From the NCBI RefSeq assembly GCF_041008525.1, contig NZ_JBFLUG010000016.1, positions 1 to 64,000 on the forward strand: a stretch of 64,000 nucleotides of DNA, given 5' to 3'. Origin of the DNA: Parafrankia sp041008525. Lineage in GTDB: Bacteria; Actinomycetota; Actinomycetes; Frankiales; Frankiaceae. The translations under genes were made by a program, and so were the position numbers. Position 1 is the stretch's first letter. Every line of letters begins with the position of its first letter. Positions 56,652 through 64,000 of this stretch are shown piece after piece. The notes beneath the pieces are model-generated. The model was not told the origin of the DNA and did not search any database. It worked only from the letters and a program-made list of their open reading frames with translations.

Positions 56652-58042
56652 GTCGGCTCGTACCTCCGGAGGGTCGATGCGCGCGCGAGGTGCCCGCGCA
56701 GGTCTTCCAGGGTGGCCGGCGCGGCACCGTGGGCCCGTGCCTGGACGAGGATGTTGCCGAGCGCGGTCGCCTCGACCGGCCCGGCGACGACCGGCACCCC
56801 CGCCTCGTTCGCGGTGAGTCGGCAGAGAAGCTCGTTGCGGGAGCCGCCGCCGACGAGATGGATGACCTCGACCTTTCGCCCGGTCAGGTCCGCGGCCCGC
56901 CGCAGGGTGCGTGTGTAGGCGAGGGCGAGGGAGTCGACGATGCAGCGCGCGAGCGCGGCCGGCGTCCGGGGCACCCGGCCGTCGCCTTCTCCGTCGCTTA
57001 CCGCCGCCGCGATCCGGGCCGGCATGTTTCCCGGTGCGAGGAGCGCCGGGTCGTCGACGTCGATCACCGGACCGCCGCGTGGCAGCGCCGCGGCGGCGGC
57101 GAGGAGATCCTCAAGGTCGGGGCTGTTCCATTCCCGCAGGCATTCCTGGAGCAGCCACAGCCCGCCGACGTTGCGCAGGAACCGCACGCGGCCGTCGACA
57201 CCGATCTCGTTGGTGAAGTTCGCCGCGCGGGCGTCCGGGGTGAGGACCGGCGCCGGTAGTTCCAGGCCCACCAGCGACCAGGTGCCGCACGAGACGTAGC
57301 CGAAGCTGTCGGTCGTCGCCGGGATCCCGACGACGGCGGAGGCGGTGTCGTGCGAGCCCACCGTCGTCACCGGGACCGGTGGGCCGAGGGCGTGCGTGAC
57401 GCCGCGGACGGTACCGGGCGTCTCGAGATCCGGCAGCAGCCCGCGCGGGATGTCCAGCCGTCGCAACAGCTCGTCGGACCACCGGCGCGTCCGGACGTCG
57501 AGCAGGCCGGTCGTCGAGGCGTTGGTGAGCTCGGTGCGCAGCCGCCCGGTCAGCCGGTAGGCCAGCAGGTCGGGCACCAGGACGACGTGGGCGGCCCGGT
57601 CCCACAGCAGGCCACGCTGCTGTGCGGCGAGCTGGTACAGCGTCGTGAACGGCAGGAACTGCAGCCCGTTGACGGCGAACAGCTCCTCGGGGGGCACCGT
57701 GGCGTGCACGTCGTCGACGACCTGCGCCGCGTGCCCGTCGCGGTAGGCGACGGGCGGTGCGAGCAGCTCCCCGGCGGCGTCGAGGAGGCCGACGTCGACC
57801 GCCCAGGTGTCGATGCCGATCGACTCCACCTCGGGGCAGGCCCGGGCCAGCTGGCGCAGCCCGCGCAGCATCTCGCGGTGCAGGTGGTCGAAGTCCCAGC
57901 GCAGCGATCCCGCGGTCTCGACGAGCGGGTTGGCGAACCGGTGGACCGGCCGCAGGGACACCGATCCGCCCTCGACCAGCCCGGCCATCACCCGGCCGCC
58001 GGACGCACCGATGTCGACGGCGGCGAACACCCGGGCGGCCAT
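56648..58042 (-). CDS. rhaB: rhamnulokinase
   Basis: A 464-residue FGGY-family kinase opening with FAAVDIGASGGRVMAG, the phosphate-binding loop of rhamnulokinases. It continues with SIGIDTWAVDVGLL, VGSHDTASAVVGIP and VIHLVGGGSRNELLC for ATP binding. It phosphorylates L-rhamnulose at C1. ATG 58042 lies two bases after the RhaD-dehydrogenase stop. It is isofunctional with E. coli RhaB. Confidence 0.93.
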   Translation of the reverse strand: MAARVFAAVDIGASGGRVMAGLVEGGSVSLRPVHRFANPLVETAGSLRWDFDHLHREMLRGLRQLARACPEVESIGIDTWAVDVGLLDAAGELLAPPVAYRDGHAAQVVDDVHATVPPEELFAVNGLQFLPFTTLYQLAAQQRGLLWDRAAHVVLVPDLLAYRLTGRLRTELTNASTTGLLDVRTRRWSDELLRRLDIPRGLLPDLETPGTVRGVTHALGPPVPVTTVGSHDTASAVVGIPATTDSFGYVSCGTWSLVGLELPAPVLTPDARAANFTNEIGVDGRVRFLRNVGGLWLLQECLREWNSPDLEDLLAAAAALPRGGPVIDVDDPALLAPGNMPARIAAAVSDGEGDGRVPRTPAALARCIVDSLALAYTRTLRRAADLTGRKVEVIHLVGGGSRNELLCRLTANEAGVPVVAGPVEATALGNILVQARAHGAAPATLEDLRGHLARASTLRRYEPT

Positions 58043-58044
58043 CG

Positions 58045-60084
58045 TCAGCGCAGGAACGCGGCCGCGACGCCGGCGTCGACGGGGACGAGCAGGCCGGTCG
58101 TGTGACTGAGCTCGCCCGAGCACACGGCGGCGACCGCGTTGGCCACGTGCTCGGGCAGCACCTCCCGCCCGAGCAGGGTCCGCCGGGCGTAGAAGGCGCC
58201 GAGCTCCTCCTCGGGGATGCCGTAGACCGCCGCGCGCTGGGCGCCCCACCCGCCGGCGAAGATGCCGCTGCCGCGCACGACGCCGTCCGGGTTGACGCCG
58301 TTGACCCGGATCCCGTGCTCGCCGAGTTCGGCGGCCAGCAGCCTGACCTGGTGCGCCTGGTCGGCCTTCGCGGCGCCGTAGGCGACGTTGTTCGGCCCGG
58401 CGAACAGGGCGTTCTTGGACACGATGTAGACGATGTCACCGCCGAGCCGTTGGTCGATCATGGCTCGCGCCGCGGCCCGGGCGACGAGGAAGCTCCCCTT
58501 CGCCATGACGTCGTGCTGCAGGTCCCAGTCCCGCTCGGTGGTCTCGAGCAGCGGCTTCGAGATGGACAGGCCGGCGTTGTTGACGACGAGGTCGATCCCG
58601 CCGAACGCGAGAAGTGTCGCCTCGACGGCGGCCTCGACCTCGCCCTCCTTCGTCACGTCCGCGCCGACGCCGACCGCGACGTCGGCGCCGCCGAGATCGC
58701 CCGCCGCCGACACCGCCCTGCCCGCGTCGAGGTCGGCGACGACCACGCAGGCGCCGTCGGCGGCGAGCCGCGCCGCGGTGGCCCGCCCGATGCCGCTGGC
58801 CGCGCCGGTGACCAGCGCGATCCGGCCCGCGTGCCGCTTCGGCTGCGGCAGGCGGCGCAGTTTCGCCTCCTCCAACGCCCAGTACTCGATCCGGAACTTC
58901 TCGCTCTCCGGGATCGGGGCGTAGGACGAGACCGCCTCGGCACCGCGCATCACGTTGATCGCGTTGACGTAGAACTCGCCGGCCACGCGCGCCGTCTGCT
59001 TGTCCCTGCCGTAGGAGAACATGCCCACGCCCGGCACGAGGATGATCGCCGGGTCGGCCCCGCGCATCGGCGGCGAGTCCACGGTGGCGTGGCGCTCGTA
59101 GTAGGCGCGGTAGTCGTCGCGGTAGGCCTCGTGCAGCTCCGCGAGCCGCCGGACGCACTCCTGCGGTGCCGCCGAGGCCGGCAGGTCGAGCACCAGCGGG
59201 CGGACCTTCGTCCGCAGAAAGTGGTCGGGGCAGGACGTCCCGAGCCGGGCCAGCGCGAACAGCTTCTCGCTCGCCAGGAACTCCAGGACGACGTCGCTGT
59301 CGGTGAAGTGGCCGACCAGGCGGTGGTCGCGCGACGCCACCGCACGCAGATGGGGGGCGAGCGCGGCCGCTGTCGCGCGCCGTTGCGCGGCCGGCAGCGC
59401 GCGCCGGTCGTCGACCTCGGCCCCGAAGGGCCGCGGCCGCCCGTGCCGTTCGAGGTGGAGTCGCGCCTGCTCGATGATCCAGGTGGAGTTGCGTTCGGCT
59501 TCCGCGCTGGTGTCGCCCCAGGCGGTGATGCCGTGCCCGCCGAGGATGCAGCCGACAGCGCCGGGGTTGTCGCGCTGTACGGCCGCGATGTCGAGGCCGA
59601 GCTGGAATCCCGGTCGCCGCCACGGCACCCACACGACCTTCGGGCCGAAGACGTCCTTGGTGAGCCGTTCGCCGTCGGCGGCGGTCGCGAGGGCGATGCC
59701 GCTGTCCGGGTGCAGGTGGTCGACGTGCGCGGCCTCGACGAGCCCGTGCATGGCGGTGTCGATCGAGGGCGCGGCGCCACCCCGGCCGTGCAGGCAGAAG
59801 TCGAAGGCGGCGACCATCTCGTCCTCGCGGTCCTCGCCGGGGTAGACGCCCACGAGCGCGCGCAGCCGGTCCATCCGGAGCACGGCGAGACCGGGCTCGG
59901 TCAACGTGCCGAGATCGCCGCCCGACCCCTTGACCCACATCAGCTCGACGTCGCGGCCGGTGACCGGATCGGTCTCGACGCCCTTGGCAGAGGTGTTCCC
60001 GCCCGCGTAGTTGGTGTTGCGCGGGTCGGCCCCGAGCCGGTTCGACCGGGCGAGGAGCTCGGCGACGGTCCGGTTCCCGCTCAC
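58045..60084 (-). CDS. rhaD: rhamnulose-1-phosphate aldolase/alcohol dehydrogenase fusion
   Basis: A 679-residue bifunctional enzyme. Residues 1-420 are a class II aldolase (NYAGGNTSAKG, the zinc-binding VDHLHPDS and HGI motifs). Residues 430-679 are a short-chain dehydrogenase (VTGAASGIGRATA, VVNNAGLS, YGAAKA). It splits rhamnulose-1-phosphate to dihydroxyacetone phosphate and L-lactaldehyde and oxidises the latter to L-lactate. This is the RhaEW-type fusion known in Bacillus and Chloroflexus. The GTG start at 60084 overlaps the isomerase stop (GTGA). Confidence 0.93.
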   Translation of the reverse strand: MSGNRTVAELLARSNRLGADPRNTNYAGGNTSAKGVETDPVTGRDVELMWVKGSGGDLGTLTEPGLAVLRMDRLRALVGVYPGEDREDEMVAAFDFCLHGRGGAAPSIDTAMHGLVEAAHVDHLHPDSGIALATAADGERLTKDVFGPKVVWVPWRRPGFQLGLDIAAVQRDNPGAVGCILGGHGITAWGDTSAEAERNSTWIIEQARLHLERHGRPRPFGAEVDDRRALPAAQRRATAAALAPHLRAVASRDHRLVGHFTDSDVVLEFLASEKLFALARLGTSCPDHFLRTKVRPLVLDLPASAAPQECVRRLAELHEAYRDDYRAYYERHATVDSPPMRGADPAIILVPGVGMFSYGRDKQTARVAGEFYVNAINVMRGAEAVSSYAPIPESEKFRIEYWALEEAKLRRLPQPKRHAGRIALVTGAASGIGRATAARLAADGACVVVADLDAGRAVSAAGDLGGADVAVGVGADVTKEGEVEAAVEATLLAFGGIDLVVNNAGLSISKPLLETTERDWDLQHDVMAKGSFLVARAAARAMIDQRLGGDIVYIVSKNALFAGPNNVAYGAAKADQAHQVRLLAAELGEHGIRVNGVNPDGVVRGSGIFAGGWGAQRAAVYGIPEEELGAFYARRTLLGREVLPEHVANAVAAVCSGELSHTTGLLVPVDAGVAAAFLR

Positions 60085-61247
60085 GCGCCCCACCCTGCCT
60101 GGGTGCCGCCGACCCGCTCGGCCGCGACGCGCTCCGCGTACCCGCTCGCGCGGAACGCCGCGAGGGGGTCGGCGGGCAGCCCGCGCGACTCACGCCAGGC
60201 GGCGAGATCCGCGCGCACGTCCGTGTAGAAGGCGTCCATGAGGACGGCGTTCGCGGCAAGCACGTCCCCGGCCCGCTCCGCCTCGGCGAGCGCAGTCCGG
60301 TCGACGAGCAGCGCGCGGGCCGTCATCTCCTGCACGTTGAGCACGGACCGGATCTGGCCCGGGATCTTCGCCTCGATGTTGTGGCACTGGTCGAGCATGA
60401 AGGTCACCTCGCTGCTCTCGTCGCAGCCACCGCCCCGGACGACCTCGGTCATGATCCGGAACAGCTGGAAGGGGTCGGCGGCGCCGACGATCAGGTCGTC
60501 GTCGGCGTAGAAGCGGGAGTTGAAGTCGAACGCCCCCAGCCGCCCCAGCCGGAGCAGCTGCATCACGATGAACTCGATGTTGGTGTGCGGGGCGTGGTGG
60601 CCGGTGTCCAGGCACACCACGGCGCGCTCTCCGAGCGCCAGGCAGTGGACGTAGGCGGTGCCCCAGTCGGGGACGTCGGTCGCGTAGAGGGCCGGCTCGA
60701 ACAGCTTGTACTCGAGCACGAGCCGCTGGTGTGCCGCCAGCCGGGCGTAGATCTGGCCCAGCGCGTCGGCGAGCCGCTCCTGGCGGTCGCGCAGGTCGGC
60801 CTGGCCGGGGTAGTTCAGCCCGTCGGGCAGCCAGATCTTCAGATCGCGACTGCCCGTGGCATCCATGATGTCGACACACCCGAGGACGTGGCTGATCGCC
60901 TTCGCCCGGACCCGCCCGTCGACGTGACAGAGGCTGCCGAGCATGTAGTCGTCGTCCTGGAACGTGTTCGTGTTGATCGTGCCGAGCCGGACCCCGTTGT
61001 CCCGCGCATGCTCGCCCAGCTTGCCGAAGTCGTCGACGAGATCCCAGGGGATGTGCAACGCGACCGACGGCGCCAGCCCGGTCAGGCGGTGCACCTGCGC
61101 GGCGTCAGCGATCTTCTCGAACGGATCACGCGGGATGCCACGCTGCGTGAACACCCTGAACCGCGTCCCGGAGTTCCCGAACGCCCACGAGGGCAGCTCG
61201 ATCTCCTGCCGAGCGAGGTCCTCTGTCGTCTCGCTGAATGCCCGCAT
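60081..61247 (-). CDS. rhaI: L-rhamnose isomerase
   Basis: A 388-residue sugar isomerase of the Pseudomonas stutzeri RhaI type. It has ALHIPWD early, WLPDGLNYPGQ, EYKLFEPA with a metal-binding Glu, VCLDTGHHAPHTNIE and GAFDFNSRFYADDD with metal-binding Asp and His. It converts L-rhamnose to L-rhamnulose. ATG 61247 and GTG 61250 are adjacent; AAGGG lies just upstream. First gene of the rhamnose operon, with an inverted repeat 36-72 bases before it. Confidence 0.93.
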   Translation of the reverse strand: MRAFSETTEDLARQEIELPSWAFGNSGTRFRVFTQRGIPRDPFEKIADAAQVHRLTGLAPSVALHIPWDLVDDFGKLGEHARDNGVRLGTINTNTFQDDDYMLGSLCHVDGRVRAKAISHVLGCVDIMDATGSRDLKIWLPDGLNYPGQADLRDRQERLADALGQIYARLAAHQRLVLEYKLFEPALYATDVPDWGTAYVHCLALGERAVVCLDTGHHAPHTNIEFIVMQLLRLGRLGAFDFNSRFYADDDLIVGAADPFQLFRIMTEVVRGGGCDESSEVTFMLDQCHNIEAKIPGQIRSVLNVQEMTARALLVDRTALAEAERAGDVLAANAVLMDAFYTDVRADLAAWRESRGLPADPLAAFRASGYAERVAAERVGGTQAGWGA

Positions 61248-61285
61248 CACTGCCAGCCCTTCCGGCCGCCAACCCCTCCGGCCTA

Positions 61286-61319
61286 TGTGAGATCTTGTAA
61301 ATTGTCACACAATCTCGCA
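61286..61319. promoter_or_regulatory. candidate DeoR operator before rhaI
   Basis: tgtgagatcttgt and acacaatctcgca form an imperfect inverted repeat around an AT-rich centre (aaattgtc). The site is conspicuously AT-rich for this genome and lies between the DeoR gene and rhaI, the natural place for its binding site. Confidence 0.6.
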
Positions 61320-61400
61320 AGACCGGCAATCGTGAACCGAGGACGTTCGTGAACTGAGAAGGGACAGGCGCACAGCCACATACCGGCCGGCGCGGCGGCG

Positions 61401-62168
61401 TCACCGGATCCGCGTCACCCGCCGGTACGGCGCCAACCGGTCGTCCTGCGGGTCGAGCTCGGTCACCAGCCAGTCGACGCGGTCCCAGTCGAGCCAGCGC
61501 GCGACGGCCCGCGTGCCGAGTTTCGAGGAGTCGACGGCCAGGACGACCTGCTCGGCGCCGACGGCCAGCGCGCGCTTGACGTCGGCCTCCTCCGGGGTTT
61601 CCTCCAGCGGCCCCGCCCGTTCGTCGAGGGCCGCCGCCGAGGCGAACAACCGCCGCACGGTGATGTCCGCCGCCGCCCGGCTTGCCAGCGGGCCGACCAG
61701 ACTGCCGGTCCGGGGATCGAGCCGTCCGCCCGTCAGCAGGACCGAGATCCCCGGCCTGTCGCGCAACACACCGAACGTGTCGGGCCCGTTCGTGACGACC
61801 AGCAGATCGTCCGCGCTGGTCAGCGTGCCGGCGAGCCGCATGACCGTCGAGGACGCGTCGAACGCCACCGCGCCCCCGTCCGGGACGAGACCGGCGAGCT
61901 TCGCCGCGATGCGCCCCTTCGCCCCCGCCATCCGGTCCCGGCGCTGGGCGAAGCTGCGCGGGCCGACGGACCGCGCCCCGCCGCGCACCCGGCGGGCCAC
62001 CCCGCGTTCCTCCAGCTGGACCAGGTCCCGCCGGATCGTCATCTCGCTGACGTTGAGCTCCGCGGCCGCGGCGGTGATCGTGACCGCTCCCTGGGCCCGG
62101 AGCTGGTCGCTCAGCCACGTCAGCCGATCCTCGCCGGGAACGTTCCGCTGGGGCAGTGGCACAGGCAC
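61401..62168 (-). CDS. DeoR-family regulator of the rhamnose genes
   Basis: A 255-residue DeoR regulator: helix-turn-helix ITAAAAELNVSEMTIRRDLVQLEERG, then the sugar-phosphate sensor domain with AFDASSTV, VVTNG and the GGRLDPRTGSLVGP block, ending in LVTELDPQDD. It presumably senses rhamnulose-1-phosphate or a related ester. It lies 150 bases upstream of rhaI in the same direction, with the candidate operator between. Confidence 0.9.
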   Translation of the reverse strand: MPVPLPQRNVPGEDRLTWLSDQLRAQGAVTITAAAAELNVSEMTIRRDLVQLEERGVARRVRGGARSVGPRSFAQRRDRMAGAKGRIAAKLAGLVPDGGAVAFDASSTVMRLAGTLTSADDLLVVTNGPDTFGVLRDRPGISVLLTGGRLDPRTGSLVGPLASRAAADITVRRLFASAAALDERAGPLEETPEEADVKRALAVGAEQVVLAVDSSKLGTRAVARWLDWDRVDWLVTELDPQDDRLAPYRRVTRIR

Positions 62169-62300
62169 CTCGCCGGGCGCGCGTTACGAGTGTGAGAACG
62201 ATGTGCGAAGCAACGTCAGGCTAACGGAACCGGACAGTCTCTCGCCGCCCGGGGCCGGCCACGTCAACCGTCGGCCACGTCAACCGCCCGCCACGCGGAC

Positions 62301-63212
62301 CTAGCCCGTGAACGGCTGCACCGGCCGGCCGGGGACCCCCGGGGCGAAGGCGAACACCGCGCCCGCGGCCGGATGCCGGGTGAGGTCGGTGCCGACCTGG
62401 GAAGTGGTGACGTAGAGCGTGTCGAGACGGTCGCCGCCGAAGGTGCAGGCCGTCACCCGGGGCGCCGCGATGGGGACGATCCCGTCGAGGCGGCCGGTCG
62501 GTGAGTAGCGGTGGACGGCGCCGCCGCCCCACAGCGCCACCCACAGGTAGCCGTCGGCGTCGACGGTGAGCCCGTCCGGCGCACCCGCGTCGCCGGGGAT
62601 GGTGACCAGGGTCCGCCGGCTGCTCAGGCCCCGCTCCGAGTCGTAGTCGAAGACGTCCACCCGCGACGTCGGGGAGTCGACGTAGTAGGCCCGGGCGCCA
62701 TCAGGGCTCCAGGCCAGCCCGTTGGAGACGGTGACACCGGTCAGCACGACGCTGACCGTGCCGTCGGGTGCAAGCCGGTAGAGCGAGCCCGCGCCGGCCG
62801 TCTCGGCGTAGGCCATGGATCCGCAGTAGAAATGGCCGTCCGGGTCACAGCCGCCGTCGTTCATCCGAATCCCGGCATCGGCGCCCCACAGGTCCCCGAG
62901 ATACCGGCGGACACCGCCGGCCAGGCCTGCCGGGTCCTCCCGGCCGGCACCGTCCTCCCCGCCGGCGGGGTCGACGAGCGCGAAGCCCCGTTCCAGGGCG
63001 AGCACCGCCCCACCGCTGGACCGTGGTCGCAGGGCCGCCACCACGGCACCGACGTGGTCACGGCGGACCGCGCCGGTCGCGACGTCGACGGCGAGGACGT
63101 CACCGGCCAGCAGGTCGACGCAGCGCAGCCCACCCCAGTCCGGGCTCCACACCGGGCCTTCGCCGTGGAAGGCGACCGGGTCCGTGATCTGCTCAGGGCA
63201 GTCGGTGGCCAC
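62301..63212 (-). CDS. SMP-30/gluconolactonase-family lactonase
   Basis: A 303-residue six-bladed beta-propeller: EGPVWSPDWGGLRCVDL (metal-binding Glu), RMNDGGCDPDGHFYCGSM (Asn and Asp ligands), SNGLAWSPDGARAYYVDS and APDGLTVDADGYLWVA. It hydrolyses aldonolactones. Three bases separate it from the aldehyde dehydrogenase, so they are one unit. That pairing recalls oxidative pentose or rhamnose routes (lactone to acid, dioxoacid to 2-oxoglutarate-type acid); no sugar dehydrogenase or dehydratase is in the window. Confidence 0.88.
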   Translation of the reverse strand: MATDCPEQITDPVAFHGEGPVWSPDWGGLRCVDLLAGDVLAVDVATGAVRRDHVGAVVAALRPRSSGGAVLALERGFALVDPAGGEDGAGREDPAGLAGGVRRYLGDLWGADAGIRMNDGGCDPDGHFYCGSMAYAETAGAGSLYRLAPDGTVSVVLTGVTVSNGLAWSPDGARAYYVDSPTSRVDVFDYDSERGLSSRRTLVTIPGDAGAPDGLTVDADGYLWVALWGGGAVHRYSPTGRLDGIVPIAAPRVTACTFGGDRLDTLYVTTSQVGTDLTRHPAAGAVFAFAPGVPGRPVQPFTG

Positions 63213-63215
63213 CGG

Positions 63216-64000
63216 TCAGACACCGCGGCCGCGCTGGGGGATGTTCCAGGGATTGTCATCACGCAGCGGCTCGGGCAGCAGGCGCGCGGGCAACGACTGG
63301 TAGGTGACGGGTCGCAGGAAACGGGAGATCGACGTCGTCCCGACCGAGGTGTGCAGCGATGTGGTCGCCGGGTAGGGGCCGCCGTGGGTCATGGCCGGGC
63401 TGACCGACACGCCGGTCGGCCAGCCGTTCCACAGCACCCGCCCGGCCCGTTCCCGCAGCTCGGCGAACAGGTCGGCGGCGAGGTCGTCGTCGGTGTCCTC
63501 ACCGTGCACGGTGGCGGTGAGCTGCCCGCCGAGGGTCCGGGTCGCCGCGAGCAGGTCGGCCGGGTCGTCGTAGGTGACGAGCAGCGACGTCGGCCCGAAG
63601 CATTCGACCGCCAGCGCGTCCGGGTCACGCAGCCAGTCGGCGATGCTGGTGGCCAGCAGCGTCGGCGTGACCCCGCCAGGCGTCGCTCTGCCAGACGTCG
63701 CTCTGCCAGACGTCACCCCGTCCGGCATTGCCCCGTCCGCTCCGGCGGTCGCCGCTCCGGGTGTCGTCCCATCCCCGGCAACCAGCACCCGTACCGCGGG
63801 ATGGCCCGTGAGCTCACCGAGGGTGTCCCGGTAGCCGGCCTCGATCCGTTCCCCCAGCAGCGAGGTAGCCGGCCGCGCGGACACCAGCCGGACGAGGTCC
63901 CTCTCGGCGAAGCCGGCCGGGGCGAACAGAAGGCCTGGCTTGGTGCAGAACTGGCCGGTGCCCAGGGTGTACGAGTCGACGTAACCGGCCCAGATCTCCG
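63216..64000 (-). CDS. aldehyde dehydrogenase, 2-oxoglutarate semialdehyde type (partial)
   Basis: The C-terminal half of an aldehyde dehydrogenase that runs off the window end. The catalytic Cys is in TGQFCTKPG (codon at 63945-63947), followed by CFGPTSLLVTYDD, VLWNGWPTGVSVSPAMTHGGPYPATT and SISRFLRPVTYQ. The last block is typical of 2,5-dioxovalerate dehydrogenases, the final enzyme of oxidative pentose pathways. A low-complexity segment with 15-base repeats sits in a surface-loop position. The real start lies beyond base 64000. Confidence 0.88.
   Translation of the reverse strand, partial: EIWAGYVDSYTLGTGQFCTKPGLLFAPAGFAERDLVRLVSARPATSLLGERIEAGYRDTLGELTGHPAVRVLVAGDGTTPGAATAGADGAMPDGVTSGRATSGRATPGGVTPTLLATSIADWLRDPDALAVECFGPTSLLVTYDDPADLLAATRTLGGQLTATVHGEDTDDDLAADLFAELRERAGRVLWNGWPTGVSVSPAMTHGGPYPATTSLHTSVGTTSISRFLRPVTYQSLPARLLPEPLRDDNPWNIPQRGRGV
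63675..63719 (-). repeat. three 15-bp direct repeats inside the aldehyde dehydrogenase gene
   Basis: Units ccaggcgtcgctctg, ccagacgtcgctctg and ccagacgtcaccccg follow head to tail in frame. Translated on the minus strand they give GVTSGRATSGRAT within a Gly/Ala/Thr-rich insert of about 40 residues. Confidence 0.8.

Overview
The window is very GC-rich, gene-dense and full of GTG starts and 4-base start/stop overlaps. Almost every recognisable protein is of an actinobacterial type, so the host is an actinomycete. Remnants of ISKra4-like and rve-type transposases and the transporter fusions would fit a Frankia-like genome, but that genus is a guess. I see no rRNA, tRNA or CRISPR array.

Region 1 (1-10.9 kb) looks like a metal-acquisition island. 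It opens with the tail of a nonribosomal peptide cluster: a thiazolinyl imide reductase fused to a methyltransferase, a P450, a type II thioesterase and a second methyltransferase. This is the tailoring set expected for a thiazoline/thiazolidine metallophore. After a further methyltransferase and transposase debris come a CooC-like ATPase, zinc-independent ribosomal proteins bL31 and bL32, a COG0523 GTPase and a Fur-family regulator that reads as Zur. A good Zur-type box lies between the bL31/bL32 operon and the GTPase, and a weaker Fur-type box lies upstream of the CooC gene. Together these look like a zinc-starvation regulon. The bL32 gene has ATA where its ATG should be.

Region 2 (11-16.3 kb) holds a GGDEF protein and three broken genes: a short-chain dehydrogenase scrap, a CocE-type hydrolase with an in-frame stop, and a 5'-truncated dehydrogenase.

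Region 3 (16.5-35.8 kb) is a glycoside-utilisation locus of two converging operons. Each starts at a paired cactagc-type operator, and the downstream pair sits beside a LacI-family regulator. The left operon is GH3-GH1. The right operon is GH2, an MFS-LivF fusion, a LivH-LivM-LivG fusion, a LivJ-like binding protein, GH3, an esterase, a GH43 scrap and a Gfo/Idh oxidoreductase. Four of the five glycosidases are frameshifted or deleted, while the transporter, regulator and GH2 are intact.

Region 4 (35.8-52.5 kb) has a two-component system divergent from an MMPL exporter, a MarR regulator divergent from a heterodimeric ABC exporter, a sulfatase, a phytanoyl-CoA dioxygenase-like protein coupled to another ABC exporter, an MFS exporter and a Ser/Thr kinase.

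Region 5 (52.8-64 kb) is an L-rhamnose locus on the minus strand: an SMP-30-type lactonase and a partial aldehyde dehydrogenase, a DeoR regulator, then rhamnose isomerase, aldolase/dehydrogenase fusion, rhamnulokinase, an FMN-dependent alpha-hydroxyacid oxidase and a GH78 rhamnosidase. This run could take rhamnosides through L-lactaldehyde and L-lactate to pyruvate.
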